From an uncultured Colwellia sp. (lineage in GTDB: Bacteria > Pseudomonadota > Gammaproteobacteria > Enterobacterales > Alteromonadaceae): a stretch of 64,000 nucleotides of DNA. The stretch is from the NCBI GenBank assembly GCA_913062815.1, contig CAJXWZ010000008.1:62001-126000 (forward strand), read 5' to 3'. Below, piece by piece: positions 43,213-52,872 of the stretch (positions are counted from its first letter, which is position 1; every line of letters begins with the position of its first letter). The notes below the pieces were generated by a model. The model was given only the letters and a program-made list of their open reading frames with translations, had not been told where the DNA came from and ran no database searches. The position numbers were made by a program, and so were the translations under genes.

Positions 43213-44439
43213 ATGGTTAGTGCTAATATGTTAGCAAGGCAGGCAATATACACTTCAACACATGAAGTATATGGATTTGAGCTTTTTTATCGAAATGATG
43301 ATGACTTTATTGATGTCTTTAACCGTAACATGAATGGCATCTGTGACTTTACTGCAACTTCTGAACTCTTAGCTAATTTATGTACCTGTGCCTTAGAAGA
43401 GAATTTAAATGGTAAAGGGCTATTATTTATTAAGTTAGACGAGGCATTTATCACCTCTGATATGTTCTTTCCTGATCAAGCACACAACATTGTTTTTGAA
43501 ATATTAGACTCAGTACCTCCGACAACAGATGTATTAAATGCCATAAGTATAATGCACAAAAAGGGCTTTAAATTTGCCCTTGATGAGTATGCCTTTGAAG
43601 CGAGTAAAGCGCCTTTTATACCCTTTGTATCCTTTTTAAAAATTAATACACTAGCTGTATCGTTAGAAACAATTAAAGAAGGTGTTAATCGGTTAGAAAA
43701 TGCATCAATGACGCTATTAGGCTATAACGTAGAAAAAGGTAGTTGTTTTGATAGTTGTTATGAAATGGGCTTTCACCTTTTCCAAGGGTATTATTTAGAA
43801 AGTCCTATTATGATACAGGGGAAAAAAATATCAACAAATAGGCAAACGGCCTTAAGACTAATGGCTACCCTTTGCAAAGAAGATGTAAGCGTTGATGAAG
43901 TCGCTGAAGTAGTATCTAGCGATCCTAGAATTATCTACAAAATACTAAAACTTATTAATTGTCCGCTTTACCCTTTTAAAAGAGAAATAGTAAACATAAA
44001 AGAGGCGATAGTGATGTTGGGGCTGGAAACCATTAGACAATGGACATTAACATTATTGCTTTCATCTGAATCTGAACAACCTCAAGAATTATTCAGAACA
44101 TTGTTGGTACGAGCCAAAACTTGCGAATTATATGCCGAAAATATAACAAACGTGCGTAAGTCTGACTATTTTACTTTAGGTATATTTTCTGGAATTGAAG
44201 CCATATTAGGCATTGAATTGAACGTTCTGTTATCTGAAATTAAACTCGCGTTACCAACAAGAACATTATTAGTTAATCAGCTTAACAACGATGATAGCCT
44301 GTTAAATATTGTTAAAGCAGTAGAACGCGATGACATCAGAAAATTTTCACAATTACCTGAACAGATGTTACCTCAAATTAAGGCTTGTTTTTCCCAAGGA
44401 ATAAAGTGGGCAGATGAATTAATGGAACAGCTCGTTTAA
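43213..44439 (+). CDS. EAL-HDOD signalling protein with degenerate EAL domain
   Basis: A 408-residue cytoplasmic protein. The N-terminal half (about 6-200) is an EAL fold: ARQAIYTSTHEVYGFELFYR, then FIKLDEAFI, FEILD and FKFALDEYAF. The catalytic EAL is replaced by ELF, so c-di-GMP hydrolysis is unlikely. The C-terminal half (about 205-400) is an HDOD domain: LMATLCKEDVSVDEVAEVVS, then SDPRIIYKILKLIN, IKEAIVMLGLETIRQWTLTL. Relatives such as Vibrio CdgJ affect motility and biofilm, probably by protein contacts. No partner gene is next to it. Confidence 0.88.
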   Translation: MVSANMLARQAIYTSTHEVYGFELFYRNDDDFIDVFNRNMNGICDFTATSELLANLCTCALEENLNGKGLLFIKLDEAFITSDMFFPDQAHNIVFEILDSVPPTTDVLNAISIMHKKGFKFALDEYAFEASKAPFIPFVSFLKINTLAVSLETIKEGVNRLENASMTLLGYNVEKGSCFDSCYEMGFHLFQGYYLESPIMIQGKKISTNRQTALRLMATLCKEDVSVDEVAEVVSSDPRIIYKILKLINCPLYPFKREIVNIKEAIVMLGLETIRQWTLTLLLSSESEQPQELFRTLLVRAKTCELYAENITNVRKSDYFTLGIFSGIEAILGIELNVLLSEIKLALPTRTLLVNQLNNDDSLLNIVKAVERDDIRKFSQLPEQMLPQIKACFSQGIKWADELMEQLV

Positions 44440-44880
44440 CAGCTTTTTTTCAAGTCCGTTAATCACCTACAAGAGAGCATTCAGCCTAGGTACATACTCC
44501 TTCAAGGCGAACTTTGGTGACTATATTATAAATACAAATACCAAGTACAATGAATACGAGCAAATAGTGACTGTTCGTTATTTGTTACTTCATTTGGTAC
44601 TTTGAATTCATACGAACACACTTACTTGAATTCTCGCTTCGGTACAAAGCAATCGTAAGCAAAACTCCCTGATAAGATAACTTTGTGCACATCAACCTCA
44701 AATAATTTGCCATATATTTTCTAACGAATAGTTATGATTAAATCGACTTCAATCTCAGGTAAATAATGTAAAATTTCATCCTTACGGTTTTTTACATATT
44801 AGCCACATTCTTTAAACATTTAATTATATAGTTGTTCGCTATATTGGTTGCAAGAATAAAAGAATACATAAGGATATACT
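44440..44880. other. 441-bp gap, nothing recognised
   Basis: AT-rich sequence with no ORF of coding character, no hairpin with a T-tract and no RNA gene seen. The last 20 bp hold the AAGGA ribosome binding site of the next gene. Confidence 0.5.
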
Positions 44881-45372
44881 TTGAAAAAATTAACTCTACT
44901 CCTATCAGTTTTATCTCTCAACTGCCTTGCAGAAGATAACATTCAAGAAACACAATATTCTGTTGGTGTTGGAATGGGTGCTTTATACAGTGGAATAGGG
45001 GCAAATTTCTCATTAGTTTCAGAAAGTGATATGAAATATATATCTGCAGGTTGTACGAAGTACAGTTCATTAAATGGTGCTGCTTGTGGCTTTGGCGTTG
45101 GCTGGATAAAAACTGATTTATTTGACCTAAATTCAAATAAGCATGGTTTAGGTGTTTATGCTAGCCAAGTAGACCATGAAAACCGGGGGACATTAGAGAA
45201 CAATCATTATAGATTTCATGATAATGATGTATATGGTGTAGGGATAAGTTATACATATTTTATGAATGGTATCGACCATTCCGGTACAACACTTGGTGTA
45301 TCTTTTCATGCCACAAATGCTGAATTCGAGGGTAAATATGGTGGTTTCTTTCAAATAGGTTACCAGTTTTAG
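44881..45372 (+). CDS. Small exported beta-barrel-like protein
   Basis: A 163-residue protein with a TTG start after AAGGA. Signal peptide MKKLTLLLSVLSLNCLA (residues 1-17). The mature part alternates hydrophobic and polar residues with many glycines and aromatics (YSVGVGMGALYSGIGANFSL, YGVGISYTYFMNG) and ends GGFFQIGYQF. A C-terminal phenylalanine after an aromatic-rich strand is the usual outer-membrane insertion signal. Probably a small eight-strand outer-membrane protein. No known family recognised; it stands alone. Confidence 0.65.
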   Translation: MKKLTLLLSVLSLNCLAEDNIQETQYSVGVGMGALYSGIGANFSLVSESDMKYISAGCTKYSSLNGAACGFGVGWIKTDLFDLNSNKHGLGVYASQVDHENRGTLENNHYRFHDNDVYGVGISYTYFMNGIDHSGTTLGVSFHATNAEFEGKYGGFFQIGYQF

Positions 45373-45703
45373 TGCGCTATTTGTGTACTTAAGGAAAAGT
45401 ATCGTTAGCCTTGTTTCATCCATTAACAAAGGCATTATCTCAACAAAATCTAATCAAAATCTCATCTTATAAAAAATTAGTAACCTCTTAAAAGTGGTCT
45501 TAGTTATCGTTAAAGTCACTTGCCCTCATGGCTGCATTAGCGGCAGGTCGCCACTTAAGGGTTGTAGCTGTTACTTCCGTATTACGCAGCAAGGTGATCT
45601 TAAATATTGCTGATTGAGTCTCAGATACTATGAGTGAAAAGTCGTCGCTTCAGAAAAGTGATTTTGGTGTTGTCCCTTTAAAATAAACAACCGTAAAATG
45701 AGG
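45373..45703. other. 331-bp gap with a possible gene relic
   Basis: A patch at about 45510-45615 is less AT-rich than its surroundings and reads as protein-like (MAALAAGRHLRVVAVTSVLR from ATG 45528, stop near 45617). It has no ribosome binding site and no recognisable family. It could be a remnant of a lost gene. Confidence 0.3.
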
Positions 45704-46153
45704 CTAATCTCTATCATGCTGCGCAGTCAAAAACTTATGGTCATTTTCTTTACTAGGCATCATGCAACTATCGTATTGTCCAAATAGCGAATAACGATTT
45801 AAGGCTATTCGATCATAAAGCCAATTTCTTATTCCCTTAGGGATTACTTTGCATACGTATAATATACGCCATGGGAGTCCGAGTTTATTTACGACATGTA
45901 AAAATGCATCACTTTTATCAAAATATCGGTTACCTTCTATATATAACATGGTATCAAAGTGATCTGTTGGCATATTAAAATGCTTAAGTATGCTCTGGCC
46001 CTCAGGTGATTGTACGCTACATAGTTTAAAGCGCTGTCTGTTGTCATATTTAATGATGAATTTGCTCCAAGCATTACAAAGCTTGCAGACACCATCAAAT
46101 AAAATCACACAGTCATTCACATCTACGTTAGGAGGATATTTTTCAATGGTCAT
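45704..46153 (-). CDS. DCC family thiol-disulfide oxidoreductase-like protein (DUF393)
   Basis: A 149-residue protein with the defining DxxCxxC motif (Asp20, Cys23, Cys26) in VILFDGVCKLCNAWSKFIIK, and the conserved LYIEGNRYFDKSDAFLHVVN and GIRNWLYDRIALNRYSLFG regions. DCC proteins are predicted thioredoxin-fold oxidoreductases with unknown substrates. The start overlaps the stop of the DoxX-like gene by ATGA, so the two are translated together. DoxX and DCC genes are often paired. Confidence 0.88.
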   Translation of the reverse strand: MTIEKYPPNVDVNDCVILFDGVCKLCNAWSKFIIKYDNRQRFKLCSVQSPEGQSILKHFNMPTDHFDTMLYIEGNRYFDKSDAFLHVVNKLGLPWRILYVCKVIPKGIRNWLYDRIALNRYSLFGQYDSCMMPSKENDHKFLTAQHDRD

Positions 46154-46548
46154 ATCTGCTCCTTTTTGTGCTCATTTTGTAATTCGTTCTTTAATTCGAC
46201 AAGTAAAATTAAGCTAAAGCCGATTAAGGCAATATTGGTGGTAACGGGATTAAATGCTTCAATAAGTAGTTGAGGCTGCAATATTGCCACAAAACATAAT
46301 AAGCCAGAAAGCCCGATAATGTTTAATAAAACTAGCGTTTTATTACGATAAAAAATAAAGAATAAAATTCCGAAAATAACCTCTCCAACACCCGCTGATT
46401 TAGTCACTAAATAAGAAAGCTCATTCGATAAACCAATGCTCGCAGTCATGGCTTTTTCTAATGGTGCAATATGCACCAGTTTTGGAAAAATTCCATGATA
46501 TAGCCAACTAAATGAAATGATGAATCTTGCAATTTGTATGGATGACAA
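46150..46548 (-). CDS. DoxX-like family membrane protein
   Basis: A 132-residue protein with four membrane helices (about 4-22, 47-68, 72-90, 100-118), starting FIISFSWLYHGIFPKLVHIA as in DoxX-like proteins. TTG start with GAGG at about seven bases; no ATG is available near the N-terminus. The family is loosely tied to sulfur and redox metabolism. It overlaps the DCC gene by 4 bp. Confidence 0.8.
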   Translation of the reverse strand: MSSIQIARFIISFSWLYHGIFPKLVHIAPLEKAMTASIGLSNELSYLVTKSAGVGEVIFGILFFIFYRNKTLVLLNIIGLSGLLCFVAILQPQLLIEAFNPVTTNIALIGFSLILLVELKNELQNEHKKEQI

Positions 46549-46764
46549 GGTTTACCTCGTTATTATTAGCTAACGTTAATTATTTAAATGCTTTGATTGG
46601 GGAGGAAGTTATATCACTATAATCACCCGCGATATAAACATGGCCAATCAAAACAAGGATGGCGAGGTTTTGGCTGTCAACCCAAAGAGTTGTAACCAAA
46701 ACTCGCATCAATACATAAGAGCACTATATGCTGACTAATTTACTGAGAAAAGATAAATGCAACG

Positions 46765-49700
46765 TTACTTTTCTTCTAGTTGTTTAGGGAGTTTACTACG
46801 CCAATAGCCTTGTTTTCCAATCGCTTTCCATGCCCATTTTATCCAGCCCAAGAAAGCGAAGCTTAACCAGATCACCCAAATCAACATTATGCCTTTATAG
46901 AAAATTGTTGAAATGCTCAATACAGAGACATTAGGTAACAAGCCACTGGTTTTATCAGAAAACCATTGTAAATGATTACCATATGAATGGTTGCCCTCTA
47001 TACCCATGCTAGGTGAACTCAATAAGCTGATAGGCACCACTGAAAGTAGCGAAACAATTGCCACTATTGATAAAACATACAATGCCAATTGTGAGGTGTT
47101 ATACGATAACCGGCTCAACTCTTTCGGGCGATAATTACTCGCGGTTAACGACGCAAACCAAACCGCGATTAGCATCAATATCCCCCAGTTGCTTAAACTT
47201 AAGCCGAAACCTAGTACAATCCAACTTAGTGTATTCAAGGGGGAAAAGGTCACTCTTGAGACTAATAAGGCTATTAAAATAAAAGCTAATAATTCACCCC
47301 AATAGAGCACTGCTGGCCCAAGTAAGGGGCCGTTGGCCCATAATACCCATCGTTGCTGGCTTAGGTTTATGATACTGGTAATATTACTCGCAGGCGCATT
47401 CAAATTTATTTCAGGAGCTGACAGTAGTAGCTGCTCTGAAACATTCGCACGCATCATAATGTTCACATTATGTTTACCAGGTAGCACAGGAATAGCCAGT
47501 TTTCCGTCTTCTAATTGCAGATTAACTAATTTACCATCCGTGCTGATTTCTTTTAACTGATAACTTATTGGGAGCCTGATAACATGTTCACCACCACGAG
47601 TACTTCTATAATCAAAAGACAAGTTTAATTTTGAGGTACGTGCACCTTGATCAATGGTGTAATTAACTGAATCAATGGCTAAAACGTCACCTTCAACAGC
47701 TTTTGGTCTAGTAATAGCTAGCGCTAAACTTTCTCCGGGGTACGGGTAAAACGAATAAGTAAAATAATCGCTATTATTCTGTCCATCCAAGATAATCGGT
47801 AATCCTGATACTTTCGCATGCCATGACGGACTAAAAATCACCTGCCATTGCTCTATCGTTGGCTGTTCAGTTTTAGCGTGTAAGGTCAGTAACTGTTGTC
47901 GTTCAATGGTTGAACTCCAGCTAAATTCAACTTCGCCAGCAGGTATTGTTACGTCAACTTGCTCATTTTCGACAATAATATTTGCGCTTGTAATTTTCTC
48001 ACCCGATAGGGTCGGGATTGTTACATTAATTGAGCCGTTACTTGGTGCTATCCGTGTTACTGTGGTGTATACCGTCCATAACTGATCTATAGATAATCTT
48101 CTGGTTACTTTAACAAACAGTTGCGTATTATAGCGAGTAGATACCTGTCCATCGCCATTTTGCTTTTTCATTGTTGCTAAAAACTCTAACGTATTTCCAG
48201 TTAGGCTATTGGCTTGGCTGCCAACAACCTCCCATGCATCTGCAGGGAATATTTTCACATGCTTTGGTTTATCCTTAAACTCAAGTTGAAATACATCAAC
48301 AGGCGCTACCTGCCCTTCTACGGTAATCTTAGATATGCCTTTGGCAATAGGAATATATATCCAACCTTTGTTTTTAAACAAACTTGCGATTTTTTCACCA
48401 TTTATTAATAACTTTTCTGGGCGCCAAAATTCAGATCTAGGGATAGCCAACGCGGTATCAGCATTAGCATGAACTGACATATCTAACGTTATTGACCCTG
48501 CATCAGTGCTGACCAGCAAACTATTTATTGCGGCACAATCAGGCACACACAACGGCGCTTCAGTCACCCTTGTCTTTAACTCCTCCAACAAAAATTTGGC
48601 CGGAAAATCCAAGGCTTCAACGTTAGGAGAATAACTAGGCAGTAAAATAATTAACGCCAATACGCTTGATGCTGCCTTTGGTTGAAATTTAGTAAAGGCG
48701 TGACGAATCACTTCTTTTAATACCAGGTATAACCATAATAAGGTTAAAAGTATTCCCAATATTTTAATGACTTGATAGCTTGTTTTCGATAAAACAATCA
48801 CATCGAATACTTGATCTTTCGCAACGGGGCTGTGCCATTCCACTTGATAACTATGCCATTGCCAATTGGGAATCCCCGAACCGGCTTGAATTAAAGCATC
48901 AGATTGATATCGCTCCATCATTAGTTCTACGGCTTTGTTACGACTGCCTGAAACTTGTATTCTTTCGAGTCCTTGCTCTTGCGCCAACGCATAAGAAGCC
49001 TTTTCTTTACGCTGATTGATTGATTCTGTCACAATATTTTGTTGTGCTGGTGAGAAATCATTAAAACGTGCTATTGATGATTCTCTTGATTCCAGTTGAG
49101 GGTGTATTACCGTACGTAATTGCAGTGCTGAAAATAGTAATATTGCCCCTATTGCAACTGCTACACTCATCACCCAATAAACTTTGACCATTGCTTTTAT
49201 GCGCTCAAATGGTTGATGTTTCTTGATCGCTATGGCTAATAATAAATTTATAATAGCGACCACTGGCGCACTACCTTCTTGATAAATAAATAACAGCATT
49301 AACGCTGTAGCAACACCGGCGGTAAAATTAATCAATCGACTCGCTATTAGCGAAGACAATAAAACAATAAAACTTGCCCAGATAGACCAACTTGCCCACC
49401 AACTGTTTGACACGCTGTCAGCGCCGAATACCGCAAATAATTTATGACCTGGAGGAAGGTTTAGTTGCACCGAGACCTGTTCAAAATCATTATTCCAGCC
49501 GGTAACAGGTAATTCTTGCTCAGCATTGATAAGCCCTCTCGCTCGAATGTTGACTTGTGGGTAACGATTTTCAATCCCTCTCTCGTCTTGTTCTTTTGTA
49601 GTAATTAATACTGAGCCATCTTGGTCTTCCGCTGATTCTAATAAATAGGGTGACTTCATACTTAATCGCCAATCATTTATCATTGCGCCATTGATATTAT

Positions 49701-50802
49701 CGTTAAAGGTATATGATGAATTATCGAATGAAAGCCATAAGGTACGATTCAAACTTAATTGATTTTCTAAATGTAAGGGTTTACCTCTATGTTGAATACC
49801 ATAACTGAGCGTGTCACTCGTATTGACTAAATAACTAGGTAACTTATACCAAGAGCGGGGCATATCTGCTTGACTACTATCCACCATTTTCGCGCCATCA
49901 ATTCTACCTAAGCGTAAATTTTCATGGCCTTTAAAGACCCAAATCTCATCTTTTGGCCAATAATGTGATTGTTCAGGCCTGCTCCACGTCAATAAGGTAG
50001 GTTGCGCATAGGCGTGAACTTTTATTTTCCAACTACCTGGCTTTAATTTCGCGTGTAGTATCCCGTCACCATCTAAAAAAGACGAAACTTTTGATTCAAT
50101 CCCAATAAGACCAAAGCCATCAGGTAAAAGTTTGCCTAACTTTACTTCTCTCATTTTCCCCGACACATGGATACTAATATAGGTCTCAAGCTTTAGATAA
50201 GCGCCATCGGAAATACGTCGAGCAACTGCTATATCAATTGAATCTTGCTTTTCTTGGCTAGGCTCAAATTCTTGCAGCCATAAATCATCATGTTCTATCT
50301 TAGGAAAGGCAATGACTTTGTCATTAATCGTCATGCTAACAAAGGCATACTGTTCAGGAATAGAAAGACTCTCTGGAATTTTTTGCCATTCAAATTTCCC
50401 CTCTATCAAATACGAGCCCTGCTCTAGTTCAATCGCAGGTTTACCTTGATGATTAAATACCGGAAGTGCTCTTTTATTTACGGTCACAAATAGCGGCCAG
50501 TTATGCTTATTTCCGGGCAAAGGGATAACGCTTTTAGTTAATACTTGCCAAGATTGCTTAAATTTCGCTGAACGGTCTTTGATGTCTAACGACAACGTAC
50601 TCGGCCAAGCGCAAATATGATTTCGCTTGTCTGAATAGTTAGTGTTATTGATGAAGGGGCATGATAATTTTTCGTTACCTTTTAATACCCATGGCACCCA
50701 GGGTGTTAAAGACTCGGGTATGGGGTTTTGCGCAAAAAGTGAAAATGAGGTCAAAAATAATAGGCAAGAAAAAACACTGATGGTTATTTTAGTTTTTTTC
50801 AC
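46765..50802 (-). CDS. 1345-residue polytopic membrane protein of unknown function
   Basis: GTG start with AAGGAG at seven bases. Signal peptide 1-24, then a large exported domain (25-465) with beta-sandwich-like stretches. A membrane block follows (about 470-562: SWSIWASFIVLLSSLIASRL ...), then another at about 678-726. A second exported beta-rich domain (about 727-1180) comes next, containing ETRVTEAPLCVPDC-like cysteines near 752-756. A final membrane block is at about 1180-1330. A segment ERIQVSGSRNKAVELMMERY near 613-632 faintly resembles the N-terminus of TonB-dependent receptors. I recognise the general family only as an uncharacterised one. It is divergent from a ToxR/CadC-like regulator across 189 bp. 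The role may be envelope biogenesis or sensing, which cannot be decided here. Confidence 0.8.
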   Translation of the reverse strand: MKKTKITISVFSCLLFLTSFSLFAQNPIPESLTPWVPWVLKGNEKLSCPFINNTNYSDKRNHICAWPSTLSLDIKDRSAKFKQSWQVLTKSVIPLPGNKHNWPLFVTVNKRALPVFNHQGKPAIELEQGSYLIEGKFEWQKIPESLSIPEQYAFVSMTINDKVIAFPKIEHDDLWLQEFEPSQEKQDSIDIAVARRISDGAYLKLETYISIHVSGKMREVKLGKLLPDGFGLIGIESKVSSFLDGDGILHAKLKPGSWKIKVHAYAQPTLLTWSRPEQSHYWPKDEIWVFKGHENLRLGRIDGAKMVDSSQADMPRSWYKLPSYLVNTSDTLSYGIQHRGKPLHLENQLSLNRTLWLSFDNSSYTFNDNINGAMINDWRLSMKSPYLLESAEDQDGSVLITTKEQDERGIENRYPQVNIRARGLINAEQELPVTGWNNDFEQVSVQLNLPPGHKLFAVFGADSVSNSWWASWSIWASFIVLLSSLIASRLINFTAGVATALMLLFIYQEGSAPVVAIINLLLAIAIKKHQPFERIKAMVKVYWVMSVAVAIGAILLFSALQLRTVIHPQLESRESSIARFNDFSPAQQNIVTESINQRKEKASYALAQEQGLERIQVSGSRNKAVELMMERYQSDALIQAGSGIPNWQWHSYQVEWHSPVAKDQVFDVIVLSKTSYQVIKILGILLTLLWLYLVLKEVIRHAFTKFQPKAASSVLALIILLPSYSPNVEALDFPAKFLLEELKTRVTEAPLCVPDCAAINSLLVSTDAGSITLDMSVHANADTALAIPRSEFWRPEKLLINGEKIASLFKNKGWIYIPIAKGISKITVEGQVAPVDVFQLEFKDKPKHVKIFPADAWEVVGSQANSLTGNTLEFLATMKKQNGDGQVSTRYNTQLFVKVTRRLSIDQLWTVYTTVTRIAPSNGSINVTIPTLSGEKITSANIIVENEQVDVTIPAGEVEFSWSSTIERQQLLTLHAKTEQPTIEQWQVIFSPSWHAKVSGLPIILDGQNNSDYFTYSFYPYPGESLALAITRPKAVEGDVLAIDSVNYTIDQGARTSKLNLSFDYRSTRGGEHVIRLPISYQLKEISTDGKLVNLQLEDGKLAIPVLPGKHNVNIMMRANVSEQLLLSAPEINLNAPASNITSIINLSQQRWVLWANGPLLGPAVLYWGELLAFILIALLVSRVTFSPLNTLSWIVLGFGLSLSNWGILMLIAVWFASLTASNYRPKELSRLSYNTSQLALYVLSIVAIVSLLSVVPISLLSSPSMGIEGNHSYGNHLQWFSDKTSGLLPNVSVLSISTIFYKGIMLIWVIWLSFAFLGWIKWAWKAIGKQGYWRSKLPKQLEEK

Positions 50803-50991
50803 TGTTAACTCCTTGTGAACTTTTCTTTATTCTGCCCTTAAGGTAATCGATAAAGCAACTATTTTCATTTAGTTTGATCTTATCCTAACAATATAGATAC
50901 TTAAGCATTGCTTAATGTTTGCATTTATATGCTAAATTAGTCACCCTTTGATGAATATCTGTCGTTATAAAAACACGTAGAACACCAATAT

Positions 50992-52800
50992 ATGGAAGTT
51001 AAATTTGCTGAATATCGCTTTTTACGCGATCAACTCACCTTATATAAACATAAAGAAATCGTCCCCCTTAAGCACACTCAAGCGCTTTTACTAGATTTCT
51101 TTTTAACAGATCCAACCAGCGTTCATAGCAAAGATGCCATTATGAATGCGGTTTGGAAAGATAAAGTTGTGTCTGAGCAAGTCGTGTTTCAAACGATTAG
51201 TCAATTGAGGTCTTTATTTGGCTCAGGTGCGATTAAAACCTATTCTAAAAAAGGTTATAAGTGGCAAATAGCAATAACAGTAGAAGCATCTTTACCCAAC
51301 ACATCTACACAATTAGTTGTTGAGCAGGCAACGCCTAAATTAGCTAGTGCCCCACCTTGGTTGCTTTATGTTTTTTTAGCTTTTATGGCAATAGCTGGAT
51401 ATCTATTTCTATTTCCTGTTGAAGATGAGAAAGTCGCTTTGCGCCTGGTTCACAATGTTGAGTCAACAAGCTCTAACCACCAGACACTAACTGAATTAAC
51501 TAAGCAGACAGTAATTTCCCATGGTAAGTTTACGCTTAAATTAAGCCCTGAAAATCACTCGGCCAGACAGTCATTTGCCGCGCCACATTTAGCTTGGCAA
51601 AAAGCGAATGTACCCGCAGGACAATGGTTGTTATGGACTGAGACTTTTAGCTCTCCTAAGGGAATATTCTTAAATTATGGCTTATCCAATGAAGCTATCT
51701 ATTGGCATGGTTACCTTTACGCAAAAACGAATAAGCAACTTGCACAAAAATTATCTGACCGTTTAATGCAACTGAATACACTCGGTTTATTTGCACCAAA
51801 CAAACACAAATTAGATATTAGTGTAATGACATCAATGGCAGCAATTGCCCCTAATGATCCCGATGTATTATTACTTTTAGCAAATTATTACTTTGATGTT
51901 CAGCAATTTGAAGTCGCTATGACTTATGCTAAAAAACTGACTAATCTAGATTCTTCATACGGTTTTATTCCCTACAAAGCGAAGGCATTATGGTTAACCG
52001 CAGAAATATACAAAAGACGCCATAAATATCAATTGGCAAGCAATAGTTTACTTGAAATGTCGACAACATTGGCAAACACGCCTTTGTGGGCTTTAAAATA
52101 TGAGCACATTCACGCTAGCTCATGGCTAGCAAAAGCGAAGGGCGATTTTGCTGCTATGTTCACCATGTTAGATGAAGGCCTTGAATTTGGCCTCAAACAT
52201 ACTGATGCACTTATGTTGTTTGAATTGCACATTACCTATTCAATATTGGCTAAAAAAGCGGGTGACGATCACAAAAAATATGCTCACCTCAATGCTGCGC
52301 AATCTTTACTACTCAAACATAAGTTGGATGAATCGAACTTTGCTGTTGTTTACTTGCATTTCGCCCTATTTACTCAAAATAAAGCTAAAGAATTACCCTA
52401 TTTAGAGAAAATTCTAAGTTTACCCAGAACAATGCGTAACGCTTGGATTATTGACGATGCTACTGAAAAGGTAATTGACCAATATATAGAGCAACAAAAC
52501 TATCCTTTGGCCATTTCCTTATTAAACCAGCAATCAGAAACGCCAAAATATATGCTCTCATGGGCGAAAATATATCAGGCAACTAATAAGTTGAGTGAGG
52601 CTCGTAGTTATTTTGAAAAGGCATTTGAATTATCGCGTCTAGAGTACAATGCACATATAGGCTCACATGCGGCTTTTGCTTTGTACCAACTGCATGAACA
52701 GCAACCTGAACTTCAAGCAGAATATTTAGACTACCTTGAGCGAAATGCCAAAAAAGAGTGGCTGAACGAACAAATGAATAAATTGGCGAATAAACCTTAA
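50992..52800 (+). CDS. ToxR/CadC-like membrane transcription regulator with TPR-type periplasmic domain
   Basis: A 602-residue protein. Residues 1-95 are an OmpR-type winged helix (VPLKHTQALLLDFFLTDPTS, then KDAIMNAVWKDKVVSEQVVF and QTISQLRSLFG ... YSKKGYKWQ). One membrane helix (about 122-142) follows, then a periplasmic part of about 460 residues with helical repeats of TPR type (DPDVLLLLANYYFDVQQFEV, AMTYAKKLTNLDSSYGFIPY, AEIYKRRHKYQLASNSLLEM). ToxR/CadC proteins bind promoters from the membrane in response to envelope signals. The divergent 1345-residue gene is the natural first target. Confidence 0.88.
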   Translation: MEVKFAEYRFLRDQLTLYKHKEIVPLKHTQALLLDFFLTDPTSVHSKDAIMNAVWKDKVVSEQVVFQTISQLRSLFGSGAIKTYSKKGYKWQIAITVEASLPNTSTQLVVEQATPKLASAPPWLLYVFLAFMAIAGYLFLFPVEDEKVALRLVHNVESTSSNHQTLTELTKQTVISHGKFTLKLSPENHSARQSFAAPHLAWQKANVPAGQWLLWTETFSSPKGIFLNYGLSNEAIYWHGYLYAKTNKQLAQKLSDRLMQLNTLGLFAPNKHKLDISVMTSMAAIAPNDPDVLLLLANYYFDVQQFEVAMTYAKKLTNLDSSYGFIPYKAKALWLTAEIYKRRHKYQLASNSLLEMSTTLANTPLWALKYEHIHASSWLAKAKGDFAAMFTMLDEGLEFGLKHTDALMLFELHITYSILAKKAGDDHKKYAHLNAAQSLLLKHKLDESNFAVVYLHFALFTQNKAKELPYLEKILSLPRTMRNAWIIDDATEKVIDQYIEQQNYPLAISLLNQQSETPKYMLSWAKIYQATNKLSEARSYFEKAFELSRLEYNAHIGSHAAFALYQLHEQQPELQAEYLDYLERNAKKEWLNEQMNKLANKP

Positions 52801-52820
52801 GGCACATGTAGGTCATCAAA

Positions 52821-52853
52821 CAGGCTAGACGAACGAATAGTCCGTCTAGCCTG
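52821..52853. terminator. Hairpin between convergent regulator and SUMF1 genes
   Basis: Perfect 11-bp arms CAGGCTAGACG / CGTCTAGCCTG with an 11-base loop. T-tracts are weak on both sides (TTTGATG on the minus strand). The position between convergent genes supports a terminator. Confidence 0.55.
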
Positions 52854-52872
52854 AAGATAACAACTTAATTTG

